Assembly: GCF_023015615.1 (NCBI RefSeq) | Contig: NZ_JALKAJ010000002.1 | Location: 372,001 to 436,000 of the forward strand | DNA length: 64,000 nucleotides | Origin: Qipengyuania sp. S6317L1 | GTDB taxonomy: Bacteria; Pseudomonadota; Alphaproteobacteria; Sphingomonadales; Sphingomonadaceae | Direction: 5' to 3' | In this document: one piece after another, positions 26,432 through 36,443 of the stretch | How positions within the stretch are numbered: the first letter of the stretch is position 1 | Layout of the letters: each line of letters begins with the position of its first letter | The notes under the pieces: generated by a model | The model's input: the letters and a program-made list of their open reading frames with translations, nothing else | Told to the model about the DNA's origin: nothing | Database searches by the model: none | Made by a program: the position numbers and the translations under genes

Positions 26432-27345
26432 TTCTTGTAACCAATCAAGGCTTCGTGGAAGTGCTTTAGCAAAGGCTTCGACACCTTGTCCAACGACGCA
26501 ATGGTTGGATGACCTTCATCAAGCACTAGGTCCTCCTCGTCGGTCACATCAATAACACCAGCTTCGCCCTGACTTCCGATCATAGTTACCTGCTTCGAAG
26601 CGCCGTTCAGCTTCACTTTGACCGACGCTTTGTCAAACTCCTCAAACGAGGCAATAGAATAGCCTGCTTTTCTTACCTTCTCAGGGGTAAGCTCTCTCAA
26701 AACCCCGAATGATGCCTTACCTTTCGCAATAAGCGACAGTTTAACGTCGTACTCCGCTGGTGCATCGTCTCTATATGCATCAACTTTATCGCTTGAGACC
26801 GAACGCTTAAGTAAGGTCATTTCTTTGACAGTGCCGCCCTGGAACGGATCAAGTCCGACCTCAGCTGGCATCAGCTTTTTATATCTGACGCTAAGCTCAG
26901 AGGTATCCTCAATATACTTTCTGAAAGCTAGCTGGATAAGGTTCACACAGGACCGAACACCAAAAGACTGAAAACAAAAGATGAGATAGCGCTCGCCTTT
27001 GGGACGATAAAATCGGAAGTACAGAGGAATTTATTCCAAGTGGTTGTTTTTACGCTTAAACTCTTCTTCTCGCGTCTTCAAATCGACGAAGCGGCTCGTG
27101 ATTCCGTGTATTCCATAAGTTATTCTGCCCGAGACTTTTCGCGGTTTGCTTTGGTCAGGTACCTCGAAGAACCAACCGCGTTGTGCGTCTTCTATGGTCG
27201 TCACCTGCTGATGTTTCACGACAAACTCGTTCAACAAATGATCATCATTTTGAAATAGTCTTCGATCATCATTCATCAATGAAGGAGCACCTCGGCCTTC
27301 ATGAAATGAAACCCGATAAAACCGAAGGCCAATAGTGTTTGCCAT
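26428..27345 (-). pseudogene. Soluble cassette protein, 305 codons, interrupted by one in-frame TAA
   Basis: From the ATG at 27345 the frame reads 104 residues (MANTIGLRFYRVSFHEGRG) to a TAA at 27033-27031. It continues in the same frame without any other stop to 26428. The sequence directly after the stop (IPLYFRFYRPKGERYLIFCF, then QSFGVRSCVNLIQLAFRKYI) looks fully protein-like. A GTG at 26946 could restart 172 residues. So this is one gene with a single nonsense codon, read as a pseudogene, a recent mutation, a sequencing error or read-through. The C-terminal half is rich in Lys/Asp and ends HFHEALIGYKK. The family is not recognised. AT-rich like its partner. Confidence 0.75.
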
Positions 27346-27492
27346 TATGGAATCTTTCTTTGCTTATTTGTACGTAGTGTTTCCACGAAGGATTCAAAAA
27401 AGCAAAGGCAACAGCCTATTATTCCTCAGACAAACACAAATCGCCCTCCCTTTTTCGTAATGACAGAGTCATCTTACTCGCATAATCGCTCT

Positions 27493-27582
27493 CGCTGAGC
27501 TTATCGAAGTACGATTGGCGAACCCAGTGCTTACCCTTCGGAGTCGAAGACTGCCAAAGGCCACCGGCTCAGGGCGAACGGG
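27493..27582. repeat. Degenerate REP-like palindromic element
   Basis: The stretch holds CTGAGCTTATCGAAG on the left and GGCTCAGGGCGAACGG on the right. These are parts of the CTTCGACAAGCTCAGGGCGAACGG-type element often dispersed in sphingomonad genomes. It fills much of the 277-bp gap between the AT-rich cassette and thiC. The remaining bases show no gene. Confidence 0.55.
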
Positions 27583-27622
27583 TGTTTGGTCGCATGAGCG
27601 ATGGATGGCTTGGAGTTCGAAC

Positions 27623-29656
<2,034 letters not shown>

Positions 29657-29699
29657 GGGATGCGATGTGATTAGCGCAGGATGCCTGAAAGCGAAAGGG

Positions 29700-30839
29700 T
29701 TAAGAGAAACCGCGCGCCTTTGCTTCTTGCATAAATCGTCGCCAGCCCAGCTTATCCGAGCCTTCATCAGCCCATTCACGTAACCCCAAGGTGCCGAGGA
29801 AAGCCGCGAAACGGTCAGAGCCGATCCCATAATACGCGCCCAATTCCTGTACGATGGCTGGGGAGAAATCATGCAATGAGAAGAAGTCGATGTGGGATAT
29901 CTGCGCGGCTTTAGCATCCCATGCGGCAAAGACGGCGGAAATGAAATCCGCTTGCATAGCCTCGCTCGATCCGAGGAGCTGCGAGCTCGGAAATCCGCAT
30001 TCGAGAATACGCACAGGCTTTTCCCGGGCGAAAGCCACCATCGCTTCGAAATCGGTCGCAATCTGGTCAAGCGGCTTCACCGAAAAGTCCGGCCTGAGAG
30101 GATAATAGGTCAGCATCGCAGCGTCCGCATCTTGCAACAGCGCGCGGTATTCGCTTCGCGCTGGCTCCTCATTGATCACGCCAAAGGTGGCTTTGCTGCC
30201 GATCACAAGGCCTTTACGCATCGTTCTCAATGCAGGGGCAACCTTCGCAAAAAAAGAGCGATAGGCCGCCCATGCTTCGGTATCGGCGGCGAGGGTCGCG
30301 TCAATTTCATTGCCCATCGAAAAGCACGAGATCGCCACATCGGCGAGATTATCGATCACCCACCGCGCCACTGTAACATATCGCTCAACCACTGCCGGAT
30401 CATCATAAGCCAGGCCTGCAAGGTCCGGGGGCCTGCGATCAGTATTGGTGTCTATCCCTGAAAGAGACACAGTCAGCGGAAACCTGCGAAGATTGTAGAA
30501 CTGGTTGGCGATACTCACAAAATTGGGGTCTGGGTCAAAAACACCGGGAGATGTTTCGATCTGATCCCAATACAGGCTAAGCGATGAGTTGCGCGCACCG
30601 GCCTCTTCCAAAAGGTCGATCACGGGATTGAAATCCCCGGCCTCTCGCTCGGTCGGGACGAGGCCAAGGATGCGGTTTCCAGCGGGACTTCGCGGCACCG
30701 CCGAGGGCGGAAGATCTTCCATTTGAAGCTTGGACGGACCGCTTTGCTCCGACCCGCAGCCAACCAGACCAGCCATCGCACCGGCAATAAACAACCGGCG
30801 ATCAATCCCATCAAAGACGCGTAACTCTGATCTTGCCAT
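29700..30839 (-). CDS. Tat-type lipoprotein with a glycoside-hydrolase-like TIM barrel
   Basis: This 379-residue exported protein has an N-terminus, DRRLFIAGAMAGLVGC, that combines a twin-arginine motif with a lipobox. The mature part resembles a clan-GH-A (beta/alpha)8 barrel: SLYWDQIETSPGVFDPD, then SMGNEIDATL with a likely acid/base Glu, and RILECGFPSSQLLG with a likely nucleophile Glu. Its substrate is unknown. It could be a wall or polysaccharide hydrolase. The start at 30839 is preferred because a longer frame adds 29 residues before the Tat motif. Confidence 0.7.
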   Translation of the reverse strand: MARSELRVFDGIDRRLFIAGAMAGLVGCGSEQSGPSKLQMEDLPPSAVPRSPAGNRILGLVPTEREAGDFNPVIDLLEEAGARNSSLSLYWDQIETSPGVFDPDPNFVSIANQFYNLRRFPLTVSLSGIDTNTDRRPPDLAGLAYDDPAVVERYVTVARWVIDNLADVAISCFSMGNEIDATLAADTEAWAAYRSFFAKVAPALRTMRKGLVIGSKATFGVINEEPARSEYRALLQDADAAMLTYYPLRPDFSVKPLDQIATDFEAMVAFAREKPVRILECGFPSSQLLGSSEAMQADFISAVFAAWDAKAAQISHIDFFSLHDFSPAIVQELGAYYGIGSDRFAAFLGTLGLREWADEGSDKLGWRRFMQEAKARGFS

Positions 30840-30909
30840 GCGGTTGATTGTCGCCTGACGCACGTTGGTGTCAAGGCATTGGCCCAAAGGTCGCAATGAG
30901 AGGGTTGGA

Positions 30910-31509
30910 TCAGTCTTCTTTGGCAAGCGTCAGCAGACACACCGCCAGCAGCACCGTCGCGAGCACGCCGGAACCGCCAGCGATTGGCAAGTCGCCCGAA
31001 AAATCGCGGCCCATCGCCATGGAGAGCATGTTGCTTACAAACGCGACCGCGCCGGCGACTGCGGCGAGCCCGCCAAGTGCTTTGGCGCCCTCGGCAAGTT
31101 TCGCCATGCCGAAAATGATCGCCGCGAACGCGATCATCGCTTTGGCGGCGTTATAGACCATGAAGGAATAGGCGACGACCGATGCGGCAGCTGGCTGCAT
31201 GCCATCAACCGCTCCGGCAGCCTCGAAGAAGGGGCCGAATTGCGTAAGGCCAATGCCGACCTGAATGATGTTCAGCACGGCCGCAAAAGCAATCGCGACA
31301 AAGCCGATGTGCAAGGCTTTCGCCTGCACCATCGCCGTGCCAGCGAACAGCGCCGTCATCACGAAAAGAGCCGCCTCAAAACCCCATATCAGCTGGCGCG
31401 GCACATCGGCCTCAGCCGCGTAGAGCGCAGTGTAAGCGCCTTGCGTGACCGCTGCGATCAGCAGCAGGACAGCCGTCAGTTTGACGTTGCGGTCGAATGA
31501 AAAATCCAT
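30910..31509 (-). CDS. Multi-pass membrane protein of unknown function
   Basis: This 199-residue protein has about six hydrophobic helices (LTAVLLLIAAVTQGAYTALY first, GVLATVLLAVCLLTLAKED last). It has few charged residues and Ala-rich helices. No family motif is recognised. It lies 70 bp upstream of the TIM-barrel lipoprotein on the same strand and diverges from the nitronate monooxygenase gene across 144 bp. Confidence 0.65.
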   Translation of the reverse strand: MDFSFDRNVKLTAVLLLIAAVTQGAYTALYAAEADVPRQLIWGFEAALFVMTALFAGTAMVQAKALHIGFVAIAFAAVLNIIQVGIGLTQFGPFFEAAGAVDGMQPAAASVVAYSFMVYNAAKAMIAFAAIIFGMAKLAEGAKALGGLAAVAGAVAFVSNMLSMAMGRDFSGDLPIAGGSGVLATVLLAVCLLTLAKED

Positions 31510-31653
31510 TTTCGAAAAAGCCCCTGTGCGCATTGTTATCCCAAGGCGGTTCGGGACATCGCGCCCGAAGGTTACAGACTTTCATGCCCCTTGCGAGAAT
31601 TTTGTTCCCATGGAAAAGGTGCGCGCGAGAGAGACGAGAGAGGATGCCCAGAT

Positions 31654-32772
31654 ATGCCCTTCAAGATGACCGAGATGGTGGGATGCGAATTCCCGCTGTT
31701 CGCCTTTAGCCACTGCCGCGATGTGGTGGTCGCTGCAAGCCGCGCAGGGGGTTTCGGGGTCCTGGGGGCGGTGTCTTACACGCCCGAACAACTGGAGCAG
31801 GAGCTTCAATGGATTGACGATCACGTGGATGGCAAGCCCTACGGTGTCGATGTTCTCATCCCCGAGGTGCAAGCAGTCGATCATTCGGTCAGCGCAGATG
31901 AAATTGTAGCAAAAATTCCGAGCCAGTACCGCGACTTTACAAGGCAATTGCTGCGCGATGCAGGGATCAGTGAAGAAGCAGGCGCGCCGCAAGGCGGCAG
32001 CCAGGCGCCGAACACTTCATTGGGGCAGGAACTGCTGGAGGTCAGCTTCAATCATCCGGTGCGCCTGATCGCCAATGCGCTTGGCACGGCGCCTCCTGAA
32101 ATGATCGCAGCGGGCAAACGCCACGGTATTCCCGTGGCGGCTCTTGTCGGGGCAAAGGAACACGCGCTCAAACAGGTCGAGGCGGGCGTCGACATCATCG
32201 TTGCCCAAGGCGGCGAAGGCGGCGGGCATTGCGGCGATGTATCGACCGTGGTGCTGATCCCTGAAGTCGTGCGCGCGATCAAGGACGCTGGCGCGGATAT
32301 TCCGGTGTTGGCCGCTGGCGGGATCATGACCGGCGAGCAGATGGCCGGAATGATGGCCATGGGCGCGGCAGGTGCGTGGTGCGGGAGCGTATGGCTCGCC
32401 TCACCCGAGGCAGAGACAACGCCGGTCTTTCGTGAAAAAATGGTCGCAGCCGGATCGCGCGACACCATCCGTTCCAAGCACCGCACGGGCAAATTTTCGC
32501 GGCAGCTTAAAAGCGAATGGCATGATCGCTGGGAGCAGGTGGGGCTTCCTGCCCTGCCCATGCCACTGATGAGCCTGCTTGCCGAACCCGTGTTGCGCGC
32601 GCTTGATCAGGCGGCAGTTTCGGGCAACCCTCAAGCCCGGGCGCTTTCAAGCTATTGGGTCGGCCAAGGCCTGGGACTGGTCGAAGACCAGCGCGGCGTC
32701 GGCACCATCGTGCAAGACTTCAAGGAAGGCTTTGCGCGCGGGGTCGAACAGCTGAGCCAATCGCTTGAGTAG
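31654..32772 (+). CDS. Nitronate monooxygenase-like FMN enzyme
   Basis: This 372-residue TIM-barrel flavoprotein belongs to the NMO/2-nitropropane dioxygenase family, which oxidises nitronates such as propionate-3-nitronate. Visible are FSHCRDVVVAASRAGGFGVL, the FMN phosphate loop VAQGGEGGGHCGDVSTVVL, and PVLAAGGIMTGEQMAGMMA. The first 20 residues (MPFKMTEMVGCEFPLFAF) show the start; an upstream frame adds 21 residues that are not family-like. Some relatives are enoyl-ACP reductases, so the exact reaction is uncertain. Confidence 0.85.
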   Translation: MPFKMTEMVGCEFPLFAFSHCRDVVVAASRAGGFGVLGAVSYTPEQLEQELQWIDDHVDGKPYGVDVLIPEVQAVDHSVSADEIVAKIPSQYRDFTRQLLRDAGISEEAGAPQGGSQAPNTSLGQELLEVSFNHPVRLIANALGTAPPEMIAAGKRHGIPVAALVGAKEHALKQVEAGVDIIVAQGGEGGGHCGDVSTVVLIPEVVRAIKDAGADIPVLAAGGIMTGEQMAGMMAMGAAGAWCGSVWLASPEAETTPVFREKMVAAGSRDTIRSKHRTGKFSRQLKSEWHDRWEQVGLPALPMPLMSLLAEPVLRALDQAAVSGNPQARALSSYWVGQGLGLVEDQRGVGTIVQDFKEGFARGVEQLSQSLE

Positions 32773-32785
32773 GGCCCTCGCGCAG

Positions 32786-34087
32786 CTATTCGATGACGCG
32801 GCCACGGACCATGACAAAGTCCACGTCTTCGAGAACCGTCACATCGGCAAGCGGATTGCCATCAACCGCGATAATATCAGCGGAATAGCCCGCCTTTAGC
32901 TGGCCGATAGAATCACCCATGCCAAGGACATTGGCGGCGACGGTTGTGGCGCTTGCAAAAGCCTCCCGATTGGTCAGACCGCCTTTTACCAACAAGCCGA
33001 ATTCGCCTGCATTTTCACCATGCGGGAAAACGCCTGCATCTGTGCCAAAGGCGATCGGCACGTCCAGTTCGCGCGCGCGGCCGATCAGGCTTTCCGCGTA
33101 GGTTGCAACCGCTTCGATCTTTTCCTCGACCACTGGCGTATAGAAGTCCTGACCCAGCTTGCTCGTGACACCCTGAAACGCCATCAAGGTCGGGATCAGC
33201 GTCACATTATTGTCCCGCATCGCCTTTGCCGAACCTTCATCAAGATAAGTGCCGTGCTCGATTGTCTGCACGCCTGCTTTCGCCGCCGCCTCGACCCCGC
33301 GTGCCCCATGTGCATGAGCGGCGACGTTGAGGCCAAGGAGCTTGGCCGTGTCGACAATCGCCTCCATTTCAGCTGACGTGAAATGCTCTTCAAGTCCCCT
33401 GCCCTGCTGCGAAAGCACGCCTCCGGTCGCGGTAATCTTGATCAGGTCAGCGCCATATTTTGACGCTTGGCGGACCTTTGCGGCGCACTCGACAGGACCG
33501 GTGCAAGTATAGCCAGATGTCAGCACATCATCGACGTGCTTGTGGAAACCATTTACGTCCCCGTGGCCGCCAATGATCGAGATCGTCTGCCCTGCGGTGA
33601 TCACTCGCGGGCCGGGAACGATGCCTTCTTCGGTCGCGCGGCGCAGCGATTGCATCACCTGATCGGTCCGGCTGCCGAGGTCGCGGATCGTGGTAAAGCC
33701 CGCCAAAGCCGTAAGCCGCGCGTTCTTCGCCGCGATCAAGGTATAGTATTCAGGCGGGGTCGTAGCCGCGCGCCAGAATTCCCCCGAAGGATCGCCGGAC
33801 AGATGGGTGTGCAGGTCAATCAGGCCGGGCAATACGGTCTTGTCTGAAAGGTCAATCACCGTGTCATCTGCGCCAATGACGACATCACTCGATCCCGCTT
33901 CGACGATTTCAACAATCTTGCCGTCCTTGACAAGGATCAGGGCTGGCCCGGTCGGATCGCTGCGTGCATCGACGATAACGCTCCCCGCCTCGATCACGGT
34001 CATCTGTGCCATCGCAGGCGACGCGAACACAGCCAGTGCCGCGCCAAAGGATGCGTACAGTGCGCGGGAAGGGTTGAACTTCTTCAT
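32786..34087 (-). CDS. Exported amidohydrolase (prolidase-like)
   Basis: This 433-residue metal-dependent hydrolase of the amidohydrolase superfamily has a signal peptide ending AVFASPAMAQ, so it is exported. The metal-ligand set is complete: HxH in DLHTHL, Lys in LIKITATGGV, His in AAHAHGARG and IEHGTYLDE, and Asp in FGTDAGVFPHG. This resembles the Xaa-Pro/Xaa-Arg dipeptidases found in environmental bacteria. Substrate not shown. Convergent with the nitronate monooxygenase with a 13-bp gap. Confidence 0.88.
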   Translation of the reverse strand: MKKFNPSRALYASFGAALAVFASPAMAQMTVIEAGSVIVDARSDPTGPALILVKDGKIVEIVEAGSSDVVIGADDTVIDLSDKTVLPGLIDLHTHLSGDPSGEFWRAATTPPEYYTLIAAKNARLTALAGFTTIRDLGSRTDQVMQSLRRATEEGIVPGPRVITAGQTISIIGGHGDVNGFHKHVDDVLTSGYTCTGPVECAAKVRQASKYGADLIKITATGGVLSQQGRGLEEHFTSAEMEAIVDTAKLLGLNVAAHAHGARGVEAAAKAGVQTIEHGTYLDEGSAKAMRDNNVTLIPTLMAFQGVTSKLGQDFYTPVVEEKIEAVATYAESLIGRARELDVPIAFGTDAGVFPHGENAGEFGLLVKGGLTNREAFASATTVAANVLGMGDSIGQLKAGYSADIIAVDGNPLADVTVLEDVDFVMVRGRVIE

Positions 34088-34191
34088 GGAACGAGACCTC
34101 TCTTCATATTCTTTTCGCATCCGTGATGGAACGTGACACCCGATCTGACAAGCGTGCTTGTTTGCTTACAGAGGAGTGCGAGCGTCCCGGA

Positions 34192-34791
34192 TCATGCTCC
34201 GGCAGCGCCGGCTGCTTGCCACTCGGCAATCGCATCAATGGGGAACAGCAGCATGATAACGGTCAGCGTCAGCCCGTCGCGCACAACCCATGCCGCCAGC
34301 ACCTCGAGCACAATCGCGCCCACAATCGTGACCTTAACCGGCAATCGCATCGCGAGGTAAAACCCGAAGGCCATCCAGCCGATATCGGCAAAGGAGTTGA
34401 GCACGCTGTCACCCGAATACCCCCAATTGGCCGTGACCGAACGAAAACGCTCGATCACCATCTGGGTGTTCTCCAGCACTTCCCAAGCGGCCTCAAGGAA
34501 CACCGCAAGGGGCAAACCCCATTTGACCGCTCCCTCGCCGCCGATTTTCCATTTGGCGAACAAAAGCCAACCAAGGGCGTAGAAAATGGGGCCGTGAATG
34601 ATGTGGCTTGGCGTGTACCAATCGGCGATATGCTTTGAATTGCCCATTGAGTTGATGTCGCCATGCCACAGCTTCACATATCCGCATTCGCAGATCGGCG
34701 GACGCCCCATTGCAAGCAATATTCCCACGGTCAGAACCGCGATAGCGATGGAGACGAAAATTGTCGTGCGCGTCGGAGTAAGCGTGGCCAT
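34192..34791 (-). CDS. UPF0314 (DUF2585) membrane protein
   Basis: This 199-residue protein has about five hydrophobic helices. The family features are MGRPPICECGYVKLWHGD, DWYTPSHIIHGPIFYALGW, LAVFLEAAWEVLENTQMVIE and GYSGDSVLNSFADIGWMAFG. Function unknown; the family is common in alphaproteobacteria. The start MATLTPTRTTIFVS is at 34791; an in-frame upstream extension would run into the inverted-repeat element and is not real. Confidence 0.88.
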   Translation of the reverse strand: MATLTPTRTTIFVSIAIAVLTVGILLAMGRPPICECGYVKLWHGDINSMGNSKHIADWYTPSHIIHGPIFYALGWLLFAKWKIGGEGAVKWGLPLAVFLEAAWEVLENTQMVIERFRSVTANWGYSGDSVLNSFADIGWMAFGFYLAMRLPVKVTIVGAIVLEVLAAWVVRDGLTLTVIMLLFPIDAIAEWQAAGAAGA

Positions 34792-34896
34792 GCCGCAAAC
34801 TTCTGAATCAAAGAAACAAAATACGCAAGGCTCCTCAGATACTGCCGCACTGCAAGATTGCCCCCACACCCGCCAGCGCCTAGGGCATCTAGCTTT

Positions 34897-35162
34897 GGCC
34901 CTGTTGAAATAAGTGGTGTGCGACATGGTTTGTTCAAAATTTTTGCCTTCAAGAAGCGAGTGCGGGTGCATAGCGGGCACTATGTGCCAAGCGAGGGACG
35001 CTGAAGGCGGGAATTTTGAACAAATCCCTTCAGGACGCGGTCCAATTTGGAGCCTGACGTCGTCATTCGTCACTTACGTGGCCCCACCACGCGCGCTCCT
35101 CATTCCTAGCCAGACACCAAATTGGACCTCGCCATGACCACACCACTTATGTCAACAGGGCC
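34897..35162. mobile_element. MITE-like element with about 31-bp terminal inverted repeats
   Basis: The two ends (34897-34928 and 35132-35162) match as inverted repeats: GGCCCTGTTGA is identical, one base differs, ATAAGTGGTGTG is identical, a 3-versus-2 base difference follows, then CATGG is identical. The 266-bp interior has no gene but two further inverted-repeat pairs: 34929-34951 with 35002-35024, and GGTCCAATTTGG at 35039-35050 with 35117-35128. Ends resembling GGCnCTGTTG occur in IS6-type elements. No target duplication is evident. The right end stops three bases before the crtY ATG. Confidence 0.75.
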
Positions 35163-35165
35163 TGA

Positions 35166-36443
35166 ATGACCGACTCACAAGTGGATTGCGTAATTGTTGG
35201 CGGCGGCCTTGCGGGCGGATTGATTGCGCTTGCGCTGCACCGTGCGCGTCCGGAATTTCGCATCCGCGTGATCGAGGCTGGCCGCACGATCGGCGGCAAC
35301 CACCGCTGGAGCTGGTTTGACAGCGACCTTTCCGATGAAGGCCGCGCGCTGCTCGCGGCCTTTCGCCAGACCGATTGGGTCGATGGCTATGAGGTCAAGT
35401 TTCCAAAGTATCGCCGCAAGCTGAAGACCACCTATCGCTCGATGGCATCGCCCGATTTCCACGAAGGGTTGTTGCGCGCGCTGCCCGAAGGTTCGGTGAT
35501 CTTGGGCCGTAAAGCGGCCAGTCTGGACGCGCGCGGCGTTGATCTTGCCCCTTCGCAATACGAACCTGCCGAACGGATAACGGCGCGCAGCGTCATTGAC
35601 TGTCGCAGCTTCAAGCCCAGCGAACATCTCAAAGGCGGCTGGCAGGTGTTTCTGGGGCGCCACCTTCGGCTTGATGAACCCCACGGTGTCGAGCGGCCGG
35701 TCATTATGGACGCAACCGTCGATCAACTCGCGCCCCACGGCAATGGCGGCTCATACCGCTTTGTTTATGTTCTTCCCCTGGGCGGCCACGATGTCTTCAT
35801 CGAGGACACCTATTACGCCGATGATCCGCTGCTCGATCGCGGCGCGCTCTCAGGACGGATCGACCAGTATGCCCGCGCAAATGGCTGGCAGGACGGGGTG
35901 CCCGTTCACCATGAGGCGGGCGTTTTGCCGGTCCTCACCGGAGGCGACTTTGCCGCCTATCAGGACGAAGTGCGCATTCCCGGCGTCGCGATTGCGGGCG
36001 CGCGCGGTGGTTTCACCCACCCGCTCACCAGCTATACCATGTGTGTCGCGGTCGAAAATGCACTTGCGATTGCAGAACAGGCCGATCTTTCAGGCGAGCA
36101 ACTCGCCGCTTTCTTCGATGCGCGGGCCCGCCGTCACTGGAGAAAGACGGGATATTACCGCTTGCTTGCACGTTTCCTCTTCTTCGCGGCCAAGCCGGAG
36201 AAGCGCGTAAAGGTTTTCCAGCGCTTTTATGGTCTTCGCGAGGGCTTGATCGAGCGGTTCTATGCCGCCCGGTCGAACGCCTTTGACAAGGTCCGCGTCT
36301 TATGGGGTGAGCCCCCCGTAGCTATACACTCGGCCATTGCGGCCATGTTCAAATCGGGTCCGGCATTGAAGTCGGAGAAGTCTGATCGCGGCACACAGCA
36401 GGCCGCGCAGACAAACGAACTGCAAAAGGAAACAGGGGCATGA
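35166..36443 (+). CDS. crtY: Lycopene beta-cyclase
   Basis: CrtY cyclises both ends of lycopene to give beta-carotene, at the membrane. The 425-residue length fits proteobacterial CrtY. The dinucleotide-binding start is VDCVIVGGGLAGGLIALAL, with NHRWSWFDSDLSDEG after it. The lower motif is ARGGFTHPLTSYTMC, near residue 290. The last 40 residues are polar. The ATG lies immediately after the right end of a MITE-like element, so its leader and ribosome site derive from that element. It overlaps crtI by ATGA. Confidence 0.95.
   Translation: MTDSQVDCVIVGGGLAGGLIALALHRARPEFRIRVIEAGRTIGGNHRWSWFDSDLSDEGRALLAAFRQTDWVDGYEVKFPKYRRKLKTTYRSMASPDFHEGLLRALPEGSVILGRKAASLDARGVDLAPSQYEPAERITARSVIDCRSFKPSEHLKGGWQVFLGRHLRLDEPHGVERPVIMDATVDQLAPHGNGGSYRFVYVLPLGGHDVFIEDTYYADDPLLDRGALSGRIDQYARANGWQDGVPVHHEAGVLPVLTGGDFAAYQDEVRIPGVAIAGARGGFTHPLTSYTMCVAVENALAIAEQADLSGEQLAAFFDARARRHWRKTGYYRLLARFLFFAAKPEKRVKVFQRFYGLREGLIERFYAARSNAFDKVRVLWGEPPVAIHSAIAAMFKSGPALKSEKSDRGTQQAAQTNELQKETGA

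Noticed and set aside
26947..27033. Reading the two cassette pieces (104 and 172 residues) as two separate proteins.
   Set aside because: They are in the same frame with only one stop codon between, and the 28 codons after it are protein-like, so one interrupted gene is simpler.
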